A stretch of DNA of 64,000 bases from Eubacteriales bacterium (GTDB taxonomy: Bacteria; Bacillota; Clostridia; Christensenellales; Aristaeellaceae). The notes beneath the pieces are model-generated. The model saw nothing but the letters and a program-made list of their open reading frames with translations, was not told the DNA's origin and did no database searches. This document shows positions 8,976 through 17,559 of this stretch, piece after piece. Position 1 is the stretch's first letter; every line of letters starts with the position of its first letter. The position numbers and the translations under genes were made by a program. The stretch spans positions 87,222-151,221 of the forward strand of contig JAQUWD010000001.1 in assembly GCA_028693055.1 (NCBI GenBank), given 5' to 3'.

Positions 8976-10217
8976 TTGGAACAGAGGATGGAATTGCTCG
9001 CCCCGGTAGGGGGCATGGAGCAGCTAAAGGCCGCCCTGCGCTTCGGCGCGGACGCGGTTTACGGGGGGATGCGCCGCTACGGTCTTCGGGCCTTTGCCGG
9101 CAACTTTGATCTGGACGAGCTGAAGGTTGCCGCCGACCTTGCCCATCGGCAGGGCGCGAAGCTGTACGTCACCATGAATATTTTACCCACGGACGAGGAC
9201 TTGCCCGGCTTTGTGGAGGCTGCCAAGGACGCGGCGCAGGCCGGGGCCGACGCGGCCATCGTCAGCGATTTGGGCGCTTGCCTGCTATTGCACGAGCGGG
9301 TACCGTCGCTGCCCATCCACGTGAGCACCCAAGCCAATGTGCTCAACAGCGTCACCGCTCGGCATCTTCACGAGGCGGCGGGCGCGGAACGGATTGTCCT
9401 TTCCCGGGAGCTATCCCTAAAGGATATCGCCGCCATGAAAAAAAGCCTCCCGCCGGAATTGGAGCTGGAAGCCTTTGTCCACGGTGCTATGTGCGTCGCC
9501 TACAGCGGCCGCTGCCTTTTAAGCGCCGCCCTGACAGGCCGCAGCGGCAACCGCGGCGCATGCGCCCAGCCCTGCCGCTGGCAGTATCACCTGACGGAGG
9601 AAAAGCGCCCCGGCGAATATCTGCCCGTATGCGAGGACGACCGAGGAACCTATTTATACTCCGCCTATGATCTTTGCATGCTTCCCTATTTACCAGAGCT
9701 CAAGCAGGCGGGGATACGAAGCCTAAAAATCGAAGGGCGCATGAAAACCGCCTATTATGTAGCCAGCGTGGTATCGGTGTACCGCCGAGCGTTGGATTTG
9801 CTGGAGCTGAAAGGGGAAGCCGCCTATCGTCAGGCGCTGCCGAGCCTCCTAGAGGAGCTGCAAAAAGTCAGCCATCGGGCCAGCAACACAGGCTTCTATT
9901 TCGGCGCGCCCAGCCCCGCCGCCGGAGCGGTGGGCTTTTGTCAGACTATGGAATATGTTGGCGACGTAATGGAGGATGCGCCGGAGGGAACGCCCGCCCT
10001 TGTGAAGCTCAAGAACCGCTTCTTCGTGGGAGACCCACTGGAAGCCTTAACGCCCAAGGGTTCTTTTCCCTTTACCGTCACCGCCATGACGCTGGAGGAA
10101 ACCGGCGAAGCCGTGCAAACCGCCAGCGTGGCGGGTACGCTGCTGCGCATGCCCTTTCCCTTCCCTGTAAGCCGGGGAGATTTGCTGCGGGGACCCAACC
10201 GTAACCACCAGTCCTAA
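8976..10217 (+). CDS. U32-family protein, probable tRNA hydroxylation protein (TrhP-like)
   Basis: A 413-residue protein of the U32 'collagenase-like' family. Diagnostic features are ELLAPVGGMEQLKAALRFGA at the N-terminus, FVHGAMCVAYSGRCLLSA followed by a cysteine-rich GNRGACAQPCRW, and SLKIEGRMKTAYYVASVV. The start is TTG directly after the mltG stop; an ATG four codons later is a possible alternative. U32 proteins were named as peptidases, but bacterial TrhP (YegQ/YrrN/YrrO) acts in prephenate-dependent 5-hydroxyuridine formation in tRNA, and the mltG neighbourhood matches the Bacillus yrrN/yrrO context. The conserved cysteines fit an iron-sulfur cluster. tRNA modification is my preferred role by family inference. 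Confidence 0.82.
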   Translation: MEQRMELLAPVGGMEQLKAALRFGADAVYGGMRRYGLRAFAGNFDLDELKVAADLAHRQGAKLYVTMNILPTDEDLPGFVEAAKDAAQAGADAAIVSDLGACLLLHERVPSLPIHVSTQANVLNSVTARHLHEAAGAERIVLSRELSLKDIAAMKKSLPPELELEAFVHGAMCVAYSGRCLLSAALTGRSGNRGACAQPCRWQYHLTEEKRPGEYLPVCEDDRGTYLYSAYDLCMLPYLPELKQAGIRSLKIEGRMKTAYYVASVVSVYRRALDLLELKGEAAYRQALPSLLEELQKVSHRASNTGFYFGAPSPAAGAVGFCQTMEYVGDVMEDAPEGTPALVKLKNRFFVGDPLEALTPKGSFPFTVTAMTLEETGEAVQTASVAGTLLRMPFPFPVSRGDLLRGPNRNHQS

Positions 10218-10231
10218 GCCTATGCCGCCGC

Positions 10232-10570
10232 TTATTTCATGCCCTTAAGTCGCTCCTGCGCGTCCGGGCTATCAGCCAGTATTTCCCCGACGGTTTTACA
10301 GCTTTCCCATTTGGCGCAGCCGCCGCAGGTGGTAAGGCCTTTTGCTAACGCACATTGGTGGATTTCGCACATGCTTTCACAAAACGGCGTTTTTACGCCG
10401 TCCATACGGCAGCCCGTGCAGTTGATCATCTCTGCTGTGATGGGCGCGTTATTGAGCTCCGCCCAGCTTTTAGCGGTTTTTTCGCGTAGAGCGTCGTCGT
10501 TGTGGAGCGTGGCAAGGTACGCGTCGCATTTTTCACAGTCCAGCCCGCAGTACGCAATCATTTTGTTCAT
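10232..10570 (-). CDS. DUF3795 cysteine-rich protein
   Basis: A 112-residue cytoplasmic protein opening with MIAYCGLDCEKCDAYLAT and containing further cysteines in NCTGCRMDG, CESMCEIHQCA and TTCGGCAKWESC. This is the pattern of DUF3795, a small probable metal- or cluster-binding family with no firm function. It is 51 bp downstream of the ABC-2 permease on the same strand and may share its transcript. It converges with the U32 gene (14 bp apart). Confidence 0.8.
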   Translation of the reverse strand: MNKMIAYCGLDCEKCDAYLATLHNDDALREKTAKSWAELNNAPITAEMINCTGCRMDGVKTPFCESMCEIHQCALAKGLTTCGGCAKWESCKTVGEILADSPDAQERLKGMK

Positions 10571-10621
10571 CTTGTGTTCCTCTCTCCCATCTTTTATCCA
10601 TAGGGCGCGTCCGGCTTTTCC

Positions 10622-11524
10622 TTACCGCCCGGCGCTTTTAGCGATGCGTCCCCTCGTTATGATCACATACAGCCCAATCAACAGAAGAATCGCCGCGACG
10701 ACAACGAGATACATGGTTCCGATTTCCACTTTATTGCCAAAAAAGTAAAGATTGCAATCAATGGAATCGCGGATTGCTTCCACGGCTTGGGAAGGAAAGC
10801 CCTGAGCTGCCATTTCCCGGTATACGCCGTTCATGGCGTGGTTACGCAGCAAAACGGTGCCATAGGTACCGGGCAGAAAGGACAGCACCCGCTGCAGCCC
10901 CTCGCTGAAATTGGAAATGGGCATATACGCGCCGCAGATAAAGCCATATCCCGCACTGACGATGGTACCCACCGCAGAGCTTTGCCCAGCAGTAGAAAGC
11001 GGCGCGTTGATCAGCGAGGACAGAGCCGTGCCAAACAGCACCAGCAGCACCACGTCCAGCAGCAGCCGCAGCACATCCCCAGCCGACAGATACCAGCCCA
11101 CCACGGCGAGGTATCCCAAGCATACAGCCAGCGCCGCCAAGCTAATCAGCAGCGTTGCGACAGCCGTGGCAAAGAAGTAGCTAAGGGCGAGGGTAGAGCG
11201 CTTGACGGGCGCCATGGTCAAATCGCTTACCGCGCCGGAAATTTTGTCCTGCACCATCAAAAGATTAGAGCAAAACGCTACCGTTACGCAGCAAACCGCC
11301 AAAATTGAAGATATGAGCTGCCCGCCCACAGCCCCGTCAATCAGCCCGCCCTCCACGGCAAGGCTCTGGGGCAGTGCGGAGGCAAAAACATCGTGATAGA
11401 TCTTTCCAAGGAAGGTCACGTACAAAACAAGCAGAATCACCGGCGTGATGAGGGAGGTTAAAAACATGCCCTTATCCTTAAAAAACAGCTTGCAGTTGCG
11501 TCTGATCAAGGCGATAAGCTCCAT
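10622..11524 (-). CDS. ABC-2 type exporter permease
   Basis: A 300-residue membrane protein with six hydrophobic segments. It begins ELIALIRRNCKLFFKDKGMF, the usual start of ABC-2 permeases, and has a large extracellular loop between the first two helices. Its ATG overlaps the stop codon of the ATPase gene (TAATG), so both subunits are made together. The family exports drugs, lipids or peptides; the cargo here is unknown. Confidence 0.9.
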   Translation of the reverse strand: MELIALIRRNCKLFFKDKGMFLTSLITPVILLVLYVTFLGKIYHDVFASALPQSLAVEGGLIDGAVGGQLISSILAVCCVTVAFCSNLLMVQDKISGAVSDLTMAPVKRSTLALSYFFATAVATLLISLAALAVCLGYLAVVGWYLSAGDVLRLLLDVVLLVLFGTALSSLINAPLSTAGQSSAVGTIVSAGYGFICGAYMPISNFSEGLQRVLSFLPGTYGTVLLRNHAMNGVYREMAAQGFPSQAVEAIRDSIDCNLYFFGNKVEIGTMYLVVVAAILLLIGLYVIITRGRIAKSAGR

Positions 11525-12435
11525 TATTTCGTACCCCCTACCAGCGTTTTGCCCGTTACGGCAAGGAAAACATCGTCCATTTTTCCCTTGGTGACCTCAA
11601 AATCCACAAACAAGTCCGGGCTGCCCGCAATCAGCTCGGCGGCTTTCGCGGTATTGGGTACCGAGACGCGATAAGCGTCCCGGATGGCCTCATAGGGCAG
11701 ACCCAGCGCCTTGATCGGCCCCTCCTCTACGCCGTACAGCGTGATAAAGTCGCCGGTATAGGTGTTTTTGAGCTGTAAGGGAGTGCCCTCGGCGGCAATC
11801 TTGCCGCCGTCAAGGATGATCACATAGTCCGCGTCGGCGGCCTCCTCCATATAGTGGGTGGTGAGAAAAACCGTCATGTTCTCGTTTTTGCGCAGGTCGG
11901 ACACCACGTCCCACAGAAGCTTCCGCGTCTGGGGATCAAGGCCGGTGGTGGGCTCGTCGAGAATCAGAATTTGAGGATGGTGCAGCAATGCGCGGGCGAT
12001 ATCGATACGCCGCCGCTGCCCGCCGGAGAGCTTGCCTACGACGCGGGTTAACAAATCCTCAAAGTCCAACAGCCGCGCAAGCTCGGCAAGGCGGCTTTCA
12101 AAGGCGGCTCCGGTAATCCCGTAAAGGGCGGCGCGGCTTTGGAGATTATCGCGGACGGTCAGCGGCTTATCCAGCACGGAATTCTGGAACACCACGCCCA
12201 GCTCTCGCTTGATGGAATCAAGATGCGCGTCAATGCTTTTTTCGCCAATCTGAACGGTTCCCGCATCCTTCGGCAGCTGCCCGCACAGGATGGATATGGT
12301 CGTGCTTTTGCCCGCGCCGTTTACGCCCAAAAAGGCGAACAGTTCGCCCGGCTTGACGCGAAAGCTTAAATCCTGAACAGCCTTTACCGTTCCGAAGCTT
12401 TTGGATAGATGGTCGATTTGGATAATGTTGTCCAT
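11524..12435 (-). CDS. ABC transporter ATPase subunit
   Basis: About 303 residues from the ATG reading MDNIIQIDHLSKSF (GTGGAG upstream). Walker A is GVNGAGKST, the signature is LSGGQRRRIDIARAL, Walker B is ILILDEPTTGLDP and the switch His lies in FLTTHYMEEA. The C-terminal ~90 residues are the accessory domain of CcmA/DrrA-type drug exporters. It drives the downstream ABC-2 permease. A small membrane-protein gene lies directly upstream on the same strand. Confidence 0.93.
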   Translation of the reverse strand: MDNIIQIDHLSKSFGTVKAVQDLSFRVKPGELFAFLGVNGAGKSTTISILCGQLPKDAGTVQIGEKSIDAHLDSIKRELGVVFQNSVLDKPLTVRDNLQSRAALYGITGAAFESRLAELARLLDFEDLLTRVVGKLSGGQRRRIDIARALLHHPQILILDEPTTGLDPQTRKLLWDVVSDLRKNENMTVFLTTHYMEEAADADYVIILDGGKIAAEGTPLQLKNTYTGDFITLYGVEEGPIKALGLPYEAIRDAYRVSVPNTAKAAELIAGSPDLFVDFEVTKGKMDDVFLAVTGKTLVGGTK

Positions 12436-12451
12436 ATCAAAGCTCCACTCT

Positions 12452-12631
12452 TTATTTTTTGTTCTTGCACACGCGTGCCGTGCTAAAGGAAACCACCGCA
12501 ATACCAATCAGCATTCCAACGCCTGCCACCCTCGCCAGCCAATCCGGCAGCGTCGCCGTGACACGCCATAAAAGATAGGCTGCAAGGCAACCCGCTGTAA
12601 AAATCAGGCTTCCGATTTGAAGCTTTTTCAT
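12452..12631 (-). CDS. 59-residue small membrane protein upstream of the ABC exporter
   Basis: A short gene that a 60-residue cut-off would miss. It starts MKKLQIGSLIFTAGCLAAYL after an AAGGGGAA ribosome site 7-9 bases upstream and ends ARVCKNKK followed by TAA, 16 bp before the ATPase start. It has two hydrophobic helices (residues ~5-22 and ~35-52) and a basic C-terminus. Position and spacing suggest it is the first gene of the exporter operon, perhaps an accessory or leader peptide. I do not recognise a family. Confidence 0.6.
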   Translation of the reverse strand: MKKLQIGSLIFTAGCLAAYLLWRVTATLPDWLARVAGVGMLIGIAVVSFSTARVCKNKK

Positions 12632-12677
12632 GACGCTTTTCCCCTTCTCTTTGGTATTAGCGTGCAGTTACGGCTCT

Positions 12678-12734
12678 GCCGCAAACAGTACCCGTAACTG
12701 GCGAAAAAGCGCGTAGCGCTTTTTTGACACGCTG
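12678..12734. repeat. 57-bp intergenic repeat, copy 1
   Basis: This stretch matches 23947-24003 at 54 of 57 positions in the same orientation. It includes TACCCGTAACTGGCGAAAAA and a GCGC hairpin with A and T tails. The copies lie in unrelated gene contexts, each after the 3' end of a gene. Confidence 0.85.
12704..12725 (-). terminator. Bidirectional hairpin terminator after the acetyltransferase operon
   Basis: AAAAAGCGC, loop GTA, GCGCTTTTTT. It is symmetrical, so it can stop transcription from either side. It lies 15 bp after the stop of the GNAT-CAT gene and separates that operon from the ABC-exporter operon. Confidence 0.75.
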
Positions 12735-12739
12735 CCGTT

Positions 12740-13939
12740 TCACTTTTCCCGGCAAAAATCGGCGATTGCCTGTTCAAGCAGGGCAAAGACCTTCGCCACC
12801 AAATAACCGTCGGCTACCGCATGGTTGAGCCGCACGGTGAGCGGCATTAGCTTGCGTCCATTTTCCTCCCGGAAGCGGCCCCAGTTCACGATTGGCATCA
12901 AATGCAGGTACCCGTCCGGCAGCTCCAGATGCAAGGAATCGTAGGATAGCCAAGAAATGTAGGAAGCGTCAAACCAGTTAGGGTGCCCGTTATAGTCCAA
13001 CCCATATTCCCGGGATTGCTTGGCCTTTGCGATATCCTCGGCGCAGGCTTGATAGAAATGGTTGTAATCCTCAAAGTACTCGGTATATACGGGGGTGCAG
13101 GTTTCGGTATCCTCATGAAAAATATATTGGATGGGGTTCACCTTGTTGTAAATGCGCAGCGTGTCGGTCTGCCAGAAATAAACCGTTTTATAATCATCCC
13201 GGGAATTGAGCGTCTTGGAAAGCAGGTACATAAAGTCGATGTAAAACTTAGTTCCCTGCTTTTTCGCATGGTTATAAAGCTCCGTCACGTCAAGCCGGGC
13301 GGTGATGGAGGTGGAGCATTTGCAATCCTTGGTAAAATGGCGGTAAACACCCTTGCGATAGTAGGACTCCATATCCAAAATCCGATAGGATGTGGCGGCG
13401 TTGGTTTTCAGCCAATCCTCTTTAGATAAGTAGGTAAAGTGCTCGGTCCGAAGCACGCCCTCCATGGCGCAGGGCTTGTTTTCCTCCGTATGGTGATAAG
13501 CAAAGCCGCATTTCTCCTGCACACGCTTGGATTTTTCGTTGCCGTCAAAGTAGCCGCACCATACGGCGGTACAGCCAAGCTCCTCAAAGCAATGCCGTTG
13601 AAGCTCCCGCACCGCCTCGGGGATCAGGCCCTGCCCCCAATAGGGTACGCCAATCCAGTAGCCAATCTCGGCTTCCGTATCGCTCATGGGCGCGTTGCCG
13701 CCCATTGAACGCATAACGCCAACGCTGCCCACGGGCTTTTGGGTTTCCTTGAGCACAACAGCATAGGTTTCCGGCGCGGAGAGAACGCTGACGATGATTT
13801 CCCGACTGTTTTCAACGTCGGTATGGGGGCTCCAGCCCGCAATGGGGCCGACCTGCGGATCGCTGGCATACTTGTAAAGCTCCTCCGCGTCGGCGCTTTC
13901 CCATGGGCGCAGAATTAAACGATTGGTTTCTAATATCAT
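12740..13939 (-). CDS. GNAT acetyltransferase fused to a chloramphenicol-acetyltransferase-like domain
   Basis: A 399-residue two-domain enzyme. Residues 1-180 are a RimJ/RimL-type GNAT domain ([20 protein letters not shown], then [20 protein letters not shown] for acetyl-CoA binding). From about residue 183 to the end it is CAT-like: [23 protein letters not shown], and a C-terminal NHAVADGYL that carries the catalytic His and Asp of the HHAVCDG motif. Neither half looks truncated. CAT trimers O-acetylate phenicols, but many CAT-like proteins have other substrates, so resistance is not established. It is the last gene of the TetR-led operon. Confidence 0.85.
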   Translation of the reverse strand: MILETNRLILRPWESADAEELYKYASDPQVGPIAGWSPHTDVENSREIIVSVLSAPETYAVVLKETQKPVGSVGVMRSMGGNAPMSDTEAEIGYWIGVPYWGQGLIPEAVRELQRHCFEELGCTAVWCGYFDGNEKSKRVQEKCGFAYHHTEENKPCAMEGVLRTEHFTYLSKEDWLKTNAATSYRILDMESYYRKGVYRHFTKDCKCSTSITARLDVTELYNHAKKQGTKFYIDFMYLLSKTLNSRDDYKTVYFWQTDTLRIYNKVNPIQYIFHEDTETCTPVYTEYFEDYNHFYQACAEDIAKAKQSREYGLDYNGHPNWFDASYISWLSYDSLHLELPDGYLHLMPIVNWGRFREENGRKLMPLTVRLNHAVADGYLVAKVFALLEQAIADFCREK

Positions 13940-14006
13940 AACAAAAAGCCTCTTTTCCTTGGGGCGGGTAGGGCGGTCTGGGACGCAGCGTCGAATATCG
14001 CCCCAT

Positions 14007-14762
14007 TCATTTTGCTTCCCCGCCGATCATTTTTAAAAATTTCTTGTCGGATAGCATTTCGTGGGTCAGGAATTGCCTGTTCAAAAACAGGGCGTAGGAG
14101 GTGCATGGGCTTGGCACTGCCTGAGCCTGCTCTTTCGAAGAAAGATGAATGGCGTGAAAGGGAACGTCGTTTTGCTTGGCTAAGGCCTCAATAATTGGCA
14201 CGTACTTAGCGTTGAAGGGACATTGGCTGGTGTAGTACAGCACATAGCCGTTCTCGTTCACTCGCGGATGCTTTGCTTCCTCCTTGAACCGAGGCGCTAC
14301 GGCGCTCTCGCCAAAGGGTAAATACAGGAGGTTGATCCCTGCGTCCGATTGGTCGGCTATCTGGAAGCCCCTGTGCAGCAAATAGCCGGGGTCAGATAAA
14401 AAGGGCTTCTTTTTGGAGGAGGAAAGGACGCATAGCCCCGCCCTGCCCTTCGCTTTGCTGTCCGCAATACATTGGTCCAGCAGCTCGTTGGCATAGCCAT
14501 GCCCTTTGAACGCGCCGGATACCCAAAAGCAGTCGATATACATATATCCGTCCGCGATTATCGGAACCCATGCGTTTTCTGCCGGGATATACTCGATAAA
14601 GCATTTGCCCCGCTCCGCGCTTTTGAGGAACACAAGGCCGTCCTCAAAGCAATTCTTCATCCATTCCTTTTTGGATGCAACCTGAACATCGCGATTGTTG
14701 GATATGGCGCAGCAGATATGCTCCTTCTCCAAATTCTCCTTGGTCACTGTAATATAGTCCAT
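14007..14762 (-). CDS. GNAT acetyltransferase with YoaP-like C-terminal domain
   Basis: A 251-residue protein. Residues ~1-145 are a GNAT domain ([20 protein letters not shown] is the acetyl-CoA loop). Residues ~165-250 are a thioredoxin-like extension with [20 protein letters not shown], as in Bacillus YoaP. The CPFNAK cysteine sits where a redox-type Cys would be. The substrate is unknown. It is 33 bp downstream of the flavodoxin-like gene in the same operon. Confidence 0.8.
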   Translation of the reverse strand: MDYITVTKENLEKEHICCAISNNRDVQVASKKEWMKNCFEDGLVFLKSAERGKCFIEYIPAENAWVPIIADGYMYIDCFWVSGAFKGHGYANELLDQCIADSKAKGRAGLCVLSSSKKKPFLSDPGYLLHRGFQIADQSDAGINLLYLPFGESAVAPRFKEEAKHPRVNENGYVLYYTSQCPFNAKYVPIIEALAKQNDVPFHAIHLSSKEQAQAVPSPCTSYALFLNRQFLTHEMLSDKKFLKMIGGEAK

Positions 14763-14795
14763 ATTGTTCTCCTTTGATTGCCGACGTATGCCCGT

Positions 14796-15506
14796 TTACA
14801 AGGTCTTGGTAGACTGCCATGGCCGAGCCTTGCCCAGCCAGCCCCGCTCCGCCCAATACTGCTTTTCAACGGGCGAGGAATCCCACCCGGCAGAGTGCAT
14901 CTTACGCATCACCAGAAACAGGAATCGGGTTTTGAAATGGATCCGGGGCGGTTTTGTCGTATTCAGCTGACGGGCTAGGCGTGTAAGGCGTTGCTCGATT
15001 TTTGTTTTCTTTTCGGGCTTGATCGCGTCCCAGCTGGGGGCTTGTACGGGCAACCCAAAGGTTTTGATGCAGGGCACGCCCCAGTACAGCAGGGAATCCT
15101 TAATGGTTCCCATGGCTTTCTTACAGGAGGCCCCCGCCGAGGCGCTGAGCACCACCGCCCTCTTTGTGAACATCCATGCCTTGGGCCGATGCACCATCCA
15201 ACAGTCAAAGGTCAGGTCAAGGAAGGATTTCATCGCGCCAGACGGTGCAAGGCAGTAATTGGGCGTTGTAAAAATCAGCAGGTCTGCGGCTTCCATTGCG
15301 TCCAGCATCACCTTTTTTTCATTCCAATAGGGGCATTTGGTTTCGTCCTGTATACAGGCATAGCAGCCGAGGCAAAAATGATTCAAATCCCGGGGCAGAA
15401 AAAATTCCGTAATGTCCGCTTCCGCAGCCAGCTTTTCAGCCAATCCTCTACCCATGTGATAGGTCGTTCCTTTATGGTTTTGTCCATGGATCATCACAAT
15501 TTTCAT
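14796..15506 (-). CDS. Flavodoxin-fold NAD(P)H-dependent oxidoreductase
   Basis: A 236-residue cytoplasmic protein. MKIVMIHGQNHKGTTYHMGR at the N-terminus is the FMN-phosphate loop of the NADPH-dependent FMN reductase/flavodoxin-like family, and FTTPNYCLAPSGAMKSFLDL is the second flavin loop. CLGCYACIQDETKCPYW gives a cysteine cluster seen in several members of the family. The C-terminal ~60 residues are basic and aromatic. It fits a redox or detoxification role in the operon. Confidence 0.8.
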   Translation of the reverse strand: MKIVMIHGQNHKGTTYHMGRGLAEKLAAEADITEFFLPRDLNHFCLGCYACIQDETKCPYWNEKKVMLDAMEAADLLIFTTPNYCLAPSGAMKSFLDLTFDCWMVHRPKAWMFTKRAVVLSASAGASCKKAMGTIKDSLLYWGVPCIKTFGLPVQAPSWDAIKPEKKTKIEQRLTRLARQLNTTKPPRIHFKTRFLFLVMRKMHSAGWDSSPVEKQYWAERGWLGKARPWQSTKTL

Positions 15507-15543
15507 GCAAGCTATCTTCTTTCCGTTTTTGGTAAGGCTTCCA

Positions 15544-15936
15544 TCATCCTTGGCTTACTAGCCATTCCTTTGCCTTTTCATAATCGTTTTCAAAGGCAAC
15601 GGCAAAATTTGCGCCGCCAAGACGCTTTTGAAGCTGTCGTGCGCCCGACGGCTTTACGCCTACAAAGACGACGCGCGTTAGCCGCTTTTCACCGTTTAAC
15701 AGCTTCTGCGCAAGCGCCGAAAGCAGCGAATCGTCAAGCACAGTTTCGTCAAGGTTTACAGCCATCAGTCCGGGTCTGGAGGGTTTTTTCCACTGGGCGT
15801 AATCCTGCTCCAGCTTTTCCAGCGCCAAATCGCCAAACCCGTAAAGACCGTCCAAATGCTCGCACCAAAGCTCCGCTCCGCTATAAAACAGAGCAAACGA
15901 TTTTTTTTGGAAGCCCGGCAACGTTCTGCCGTCCAT
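15544..15936 (-). CDS. Small STAS-like hypothetical protein
   Basis: A 130-residue soluble protein that I do not firmly recognise. The C-terminal half (GLMAVNLDETVLDDSLLSAL, then LTRVVFVGVKPSGARQL) alternates strands and helices in the way of STAS/SpoIIAA-like folds. It has no signal peptide or membrane helix. It is 37 bp before the flavodoxin-like gene and 22 bp after a small membrane protein, clearly inside the operon. Confidence 0.6.
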   Translation of the reverse strand: MDGRTLPGFQKKSFALFYSGAELWCEHLDGLYGFGDLALEKLEQDYAQWKKPSRPGLMAVNLDETVLDDSLLSALAQKLLNGEKRLTRVVFVGVKPSGARQLQKRLGGANFAVAFENDYEKAKEWLVSQG

Positions 15937-15958
15937 ATCCCTTGCCCCTTTCCGGCGC

Positions 15959-16222
15959 TTATTTTTTAATAGAGAAGCCTACCGCCAGCCCCAGCAGCAT
16001 GCCAAGGCTTATGCCAAGGGCAAGACTCACAACGCCGGAGGTACCGGCTACCACACCCATGCACATCCCGATGCACATGCCGTCCGTCATATGGTTTTCG
16101 ACTGCCTTTTTTTCGTTTGTATCGTCCTTGGACCGATCGCGCTTCACGTCGTTAGCCGCCAACAGCGCAATGCTAACGCCGATGATGATCCACGGCAACG
16201 CCGCCGAAAAAAACTCATTCAT
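15959..16222 (-). CDS. Small two-helix membrane protein
   Basis: An 87-residue protein with an N-terminal helix (ALPWIIIGVSIALLA), a charged cytoplasmic stretch (KRDRSKDDTNEKKAVENH) and a C-terminal glycine-rich hydrophobic stretch (GVVAGTSGVVSLALGISLGM) ending KK. The family is not recognised. It lies 21 bp downstream of the TetR-GNAT gene. Confidence 0.65.
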   Translation of the reverse strand: MNEFFSAALPWIIIGVSIALLAANDVKRDRSKDDTNEKKAVENHMTDGMCIGMCMGVVAGTSGVVSLALGISLGMLLGLAVGFSIKK

Positions 16223-16243
16223 GCTCTATTCCCCTTCTGTCTT

Positions 16244-17323
16244 TCAATGATTTGGTTGCGATGGGGTTGCGCTTGGACTGTGCCGAATCAGCGGCCCGTC
16301 GGGTACCGCAACCCAAAGCCGCTGACAGGGATAGTCGAAAACCATAAGCTCCTCTGCGGGCTGAAAGCCCAACGCCGCGTAAAAGGAACGGGCAGCGGCT
16401 CCCTTGGAGTCGCCTTCCCGATAGGTTACCACGGAGAGCTCCGTCCCTACGGGCAGCGCCGCCGCCGCGGTTTCCACCAGCCTCGCCCCAAGGCCGTGCC
16501 TACGGTATTCCGGCGATACCGCCAAAAAGTCCAGCTCGCCGCGTTCCGTGGAAGAAAGCAGCGCCGCCGCGATTTTGCCATCGTAGCGGAACACCCACCC
16601 TTCCCCTCGGGCAAGGCGCGCCGCAAGCTGCCTTTCGTAGTCCGACTCCTCAAGGCCCGGAAAGAAATCCCTTGTAGCGCGTACCAGCGCCATCCAGCCG
16701 GGTAGATCGGCTGCCGTTGCGGGATAGGGCGTGCGCAATTCCTGTTCCTCCGGCGGCATGCCCATAATCAGGCTAGTGCCGCGTTTGACCTCGGTATGAT
16801 AAAGCCGGAGACGCTCCTGATCCTCATGCAGAATGTAACTGCCAACGCCATGGGTCAGGTACATCGCCGCCACCGTGGGAGCCAGCACAGGCTGCACGCC
16901 GTAATAGGCGCTTTGAATCGCTACGATCTGCTCCAAGTACGGCTCGATCAAGGTCAGGGTATGCTCCCGGATGGCCCAGCGCACGGTGCGATGCATGTTG
17001 TCGGCATACTTTTGGCGGAACTCTGCGGTTTCCCGCTCCATATACTCAAAAAAGTCCTGCATCACTCGGCAGGGATTGCGGCGGCCATGGGCAACGATTT
17101 GGGCAAAATCCGCATTATAGCGGGCAAAGAATCGATCCAAAACGCTGTCGAACACATCGTCCTTATTCTTGAAGTAGTAGTAAAACAAGCCGACCTCGCC
17201 GCCAGCTTTATTCATGATGGAGCGAACCGAGGTGCCGTCGTAGCCCTGCATAAAAAACAATTCCAGCGCGGCTGTCACAATTTCCTCGCGCTTCCCGCCC
17301 TCAAGAACCGGTTTTCTCGGCAT
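16244..17323 (-). CDS. TetR-family regulator fused to a GNAT acetyltransferase domain
   Basis: A 359-residue protein. Residues ~10-60 are a TetR helix-turn-helix (REEIVTAALELFFMQGYDGT, then SVRSIMNKAGGEVGLFYYYF). A helical ligand-binding region runs to about residue 195. Residues ~205-335 are a GNAT domain (LDFLAVSPEYRRHGLGARLV binds acetyl-CoA). TetR proteins usually sense a small molecule; here the sensor may also modify something. It is the first gene of a six-gene minus-strand operon, with a near-perfect promoter and a palindrome at the start site that suits self-repression. Confidence 0.85.
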   Translation of the reverse strand: MPRKPVLEGGKREEIVTAALELFFMQGYDGTSVRSIMNKAGGEVGLFYYYFKNKDDVFDSVLDRFFARYNADFAQIVAHGRRNPCRVMQDFFEYMERETAEFRQKYADNMHRTVRWAIREHTLTLIEPYLEQIVAIQSAYYGVQPVLAPTVAAMYLTHGVGSYILHEDQERLRLYHTEVKRGTSLIMGMPPEEQELRTPYPATAADLPGWMALVRATRDFFPGLEESDYERQLAARLARGEGWVFRYDGKIAAALLSSTERGELDFLAVSPEYRRHGLGARLVETAAAALPVGTELSVVTYREGDSKGAAARSFYAALGFQPAEELMVFDYPCQRLWVAVPDGPLIRHSPSATPSQPNH

Positions 17324-17342
17324 GGTATCCCTCCACAGTAGA

Positions 17343-17357
17343 TTGAATAATGTTCAA
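17343..17357. promoter_or_regulatory. Palindromic operator TTGAATAATGTTCAA
   Basis: A 15-bp palindrome (TTGAA, 5 bases, TTCAA) lies 4-14 bases downstream of the -10 box and 19 bp before the TetR-GNAT start, so it covers the expected transcription start. That is a typical site for TetR self-repression. Confidence 0.65.
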
Positions 17358-17360
17358 TTT

Positions 17361-17389
17361 ATTATAGGTTGACGCGGAACGCTTGTCAA
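17361..17389 (-). promoter_or_regulatory. Consensus sigma-A promoter of the TetR-GNAT operon
   Basis: On the minus strand TTGACA, exactly 17 bases, TATAAT: a full consensus match. It lies 38-66 bp upstream of the TetR-GNAT ATG. Confidence 0.9.
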
Positions 17390-17498
17390 CAGCTTAATCA
17401 TATTCTAATGTTTTATTGGAACCAACGATCAAACGAATCATCCAGCGGAGCTTAGGCTTTCACCGATGATTAGGATAACGCTGCTATGGCTTTTGGCA

Positions 17499-17527
17499 TT
17501 GACTGCGTTAAGCTGGAATGGTAGAAT
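17499..17527 (+). promoter_or_regulatory. Sigma-A promoter of the large membrane-protein gene
   Basis: TTGACT, 17 bases, TAGAAT, ending 32 bp upstream of the ATG. It diverges from the TetR-operon promoter about 110 bp away. Confidence 0.75.
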
Positions 17528-17559
17528 CATGCATATTGAATTGCTAATGAGGTGTGACT

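Noticed and set aside
12678..12734. Insertion sequence end
   Set aside because: No transposase, no terminal inverted repeats and no target duplication are seen at either copy; only a short dispersed repeat is supported.
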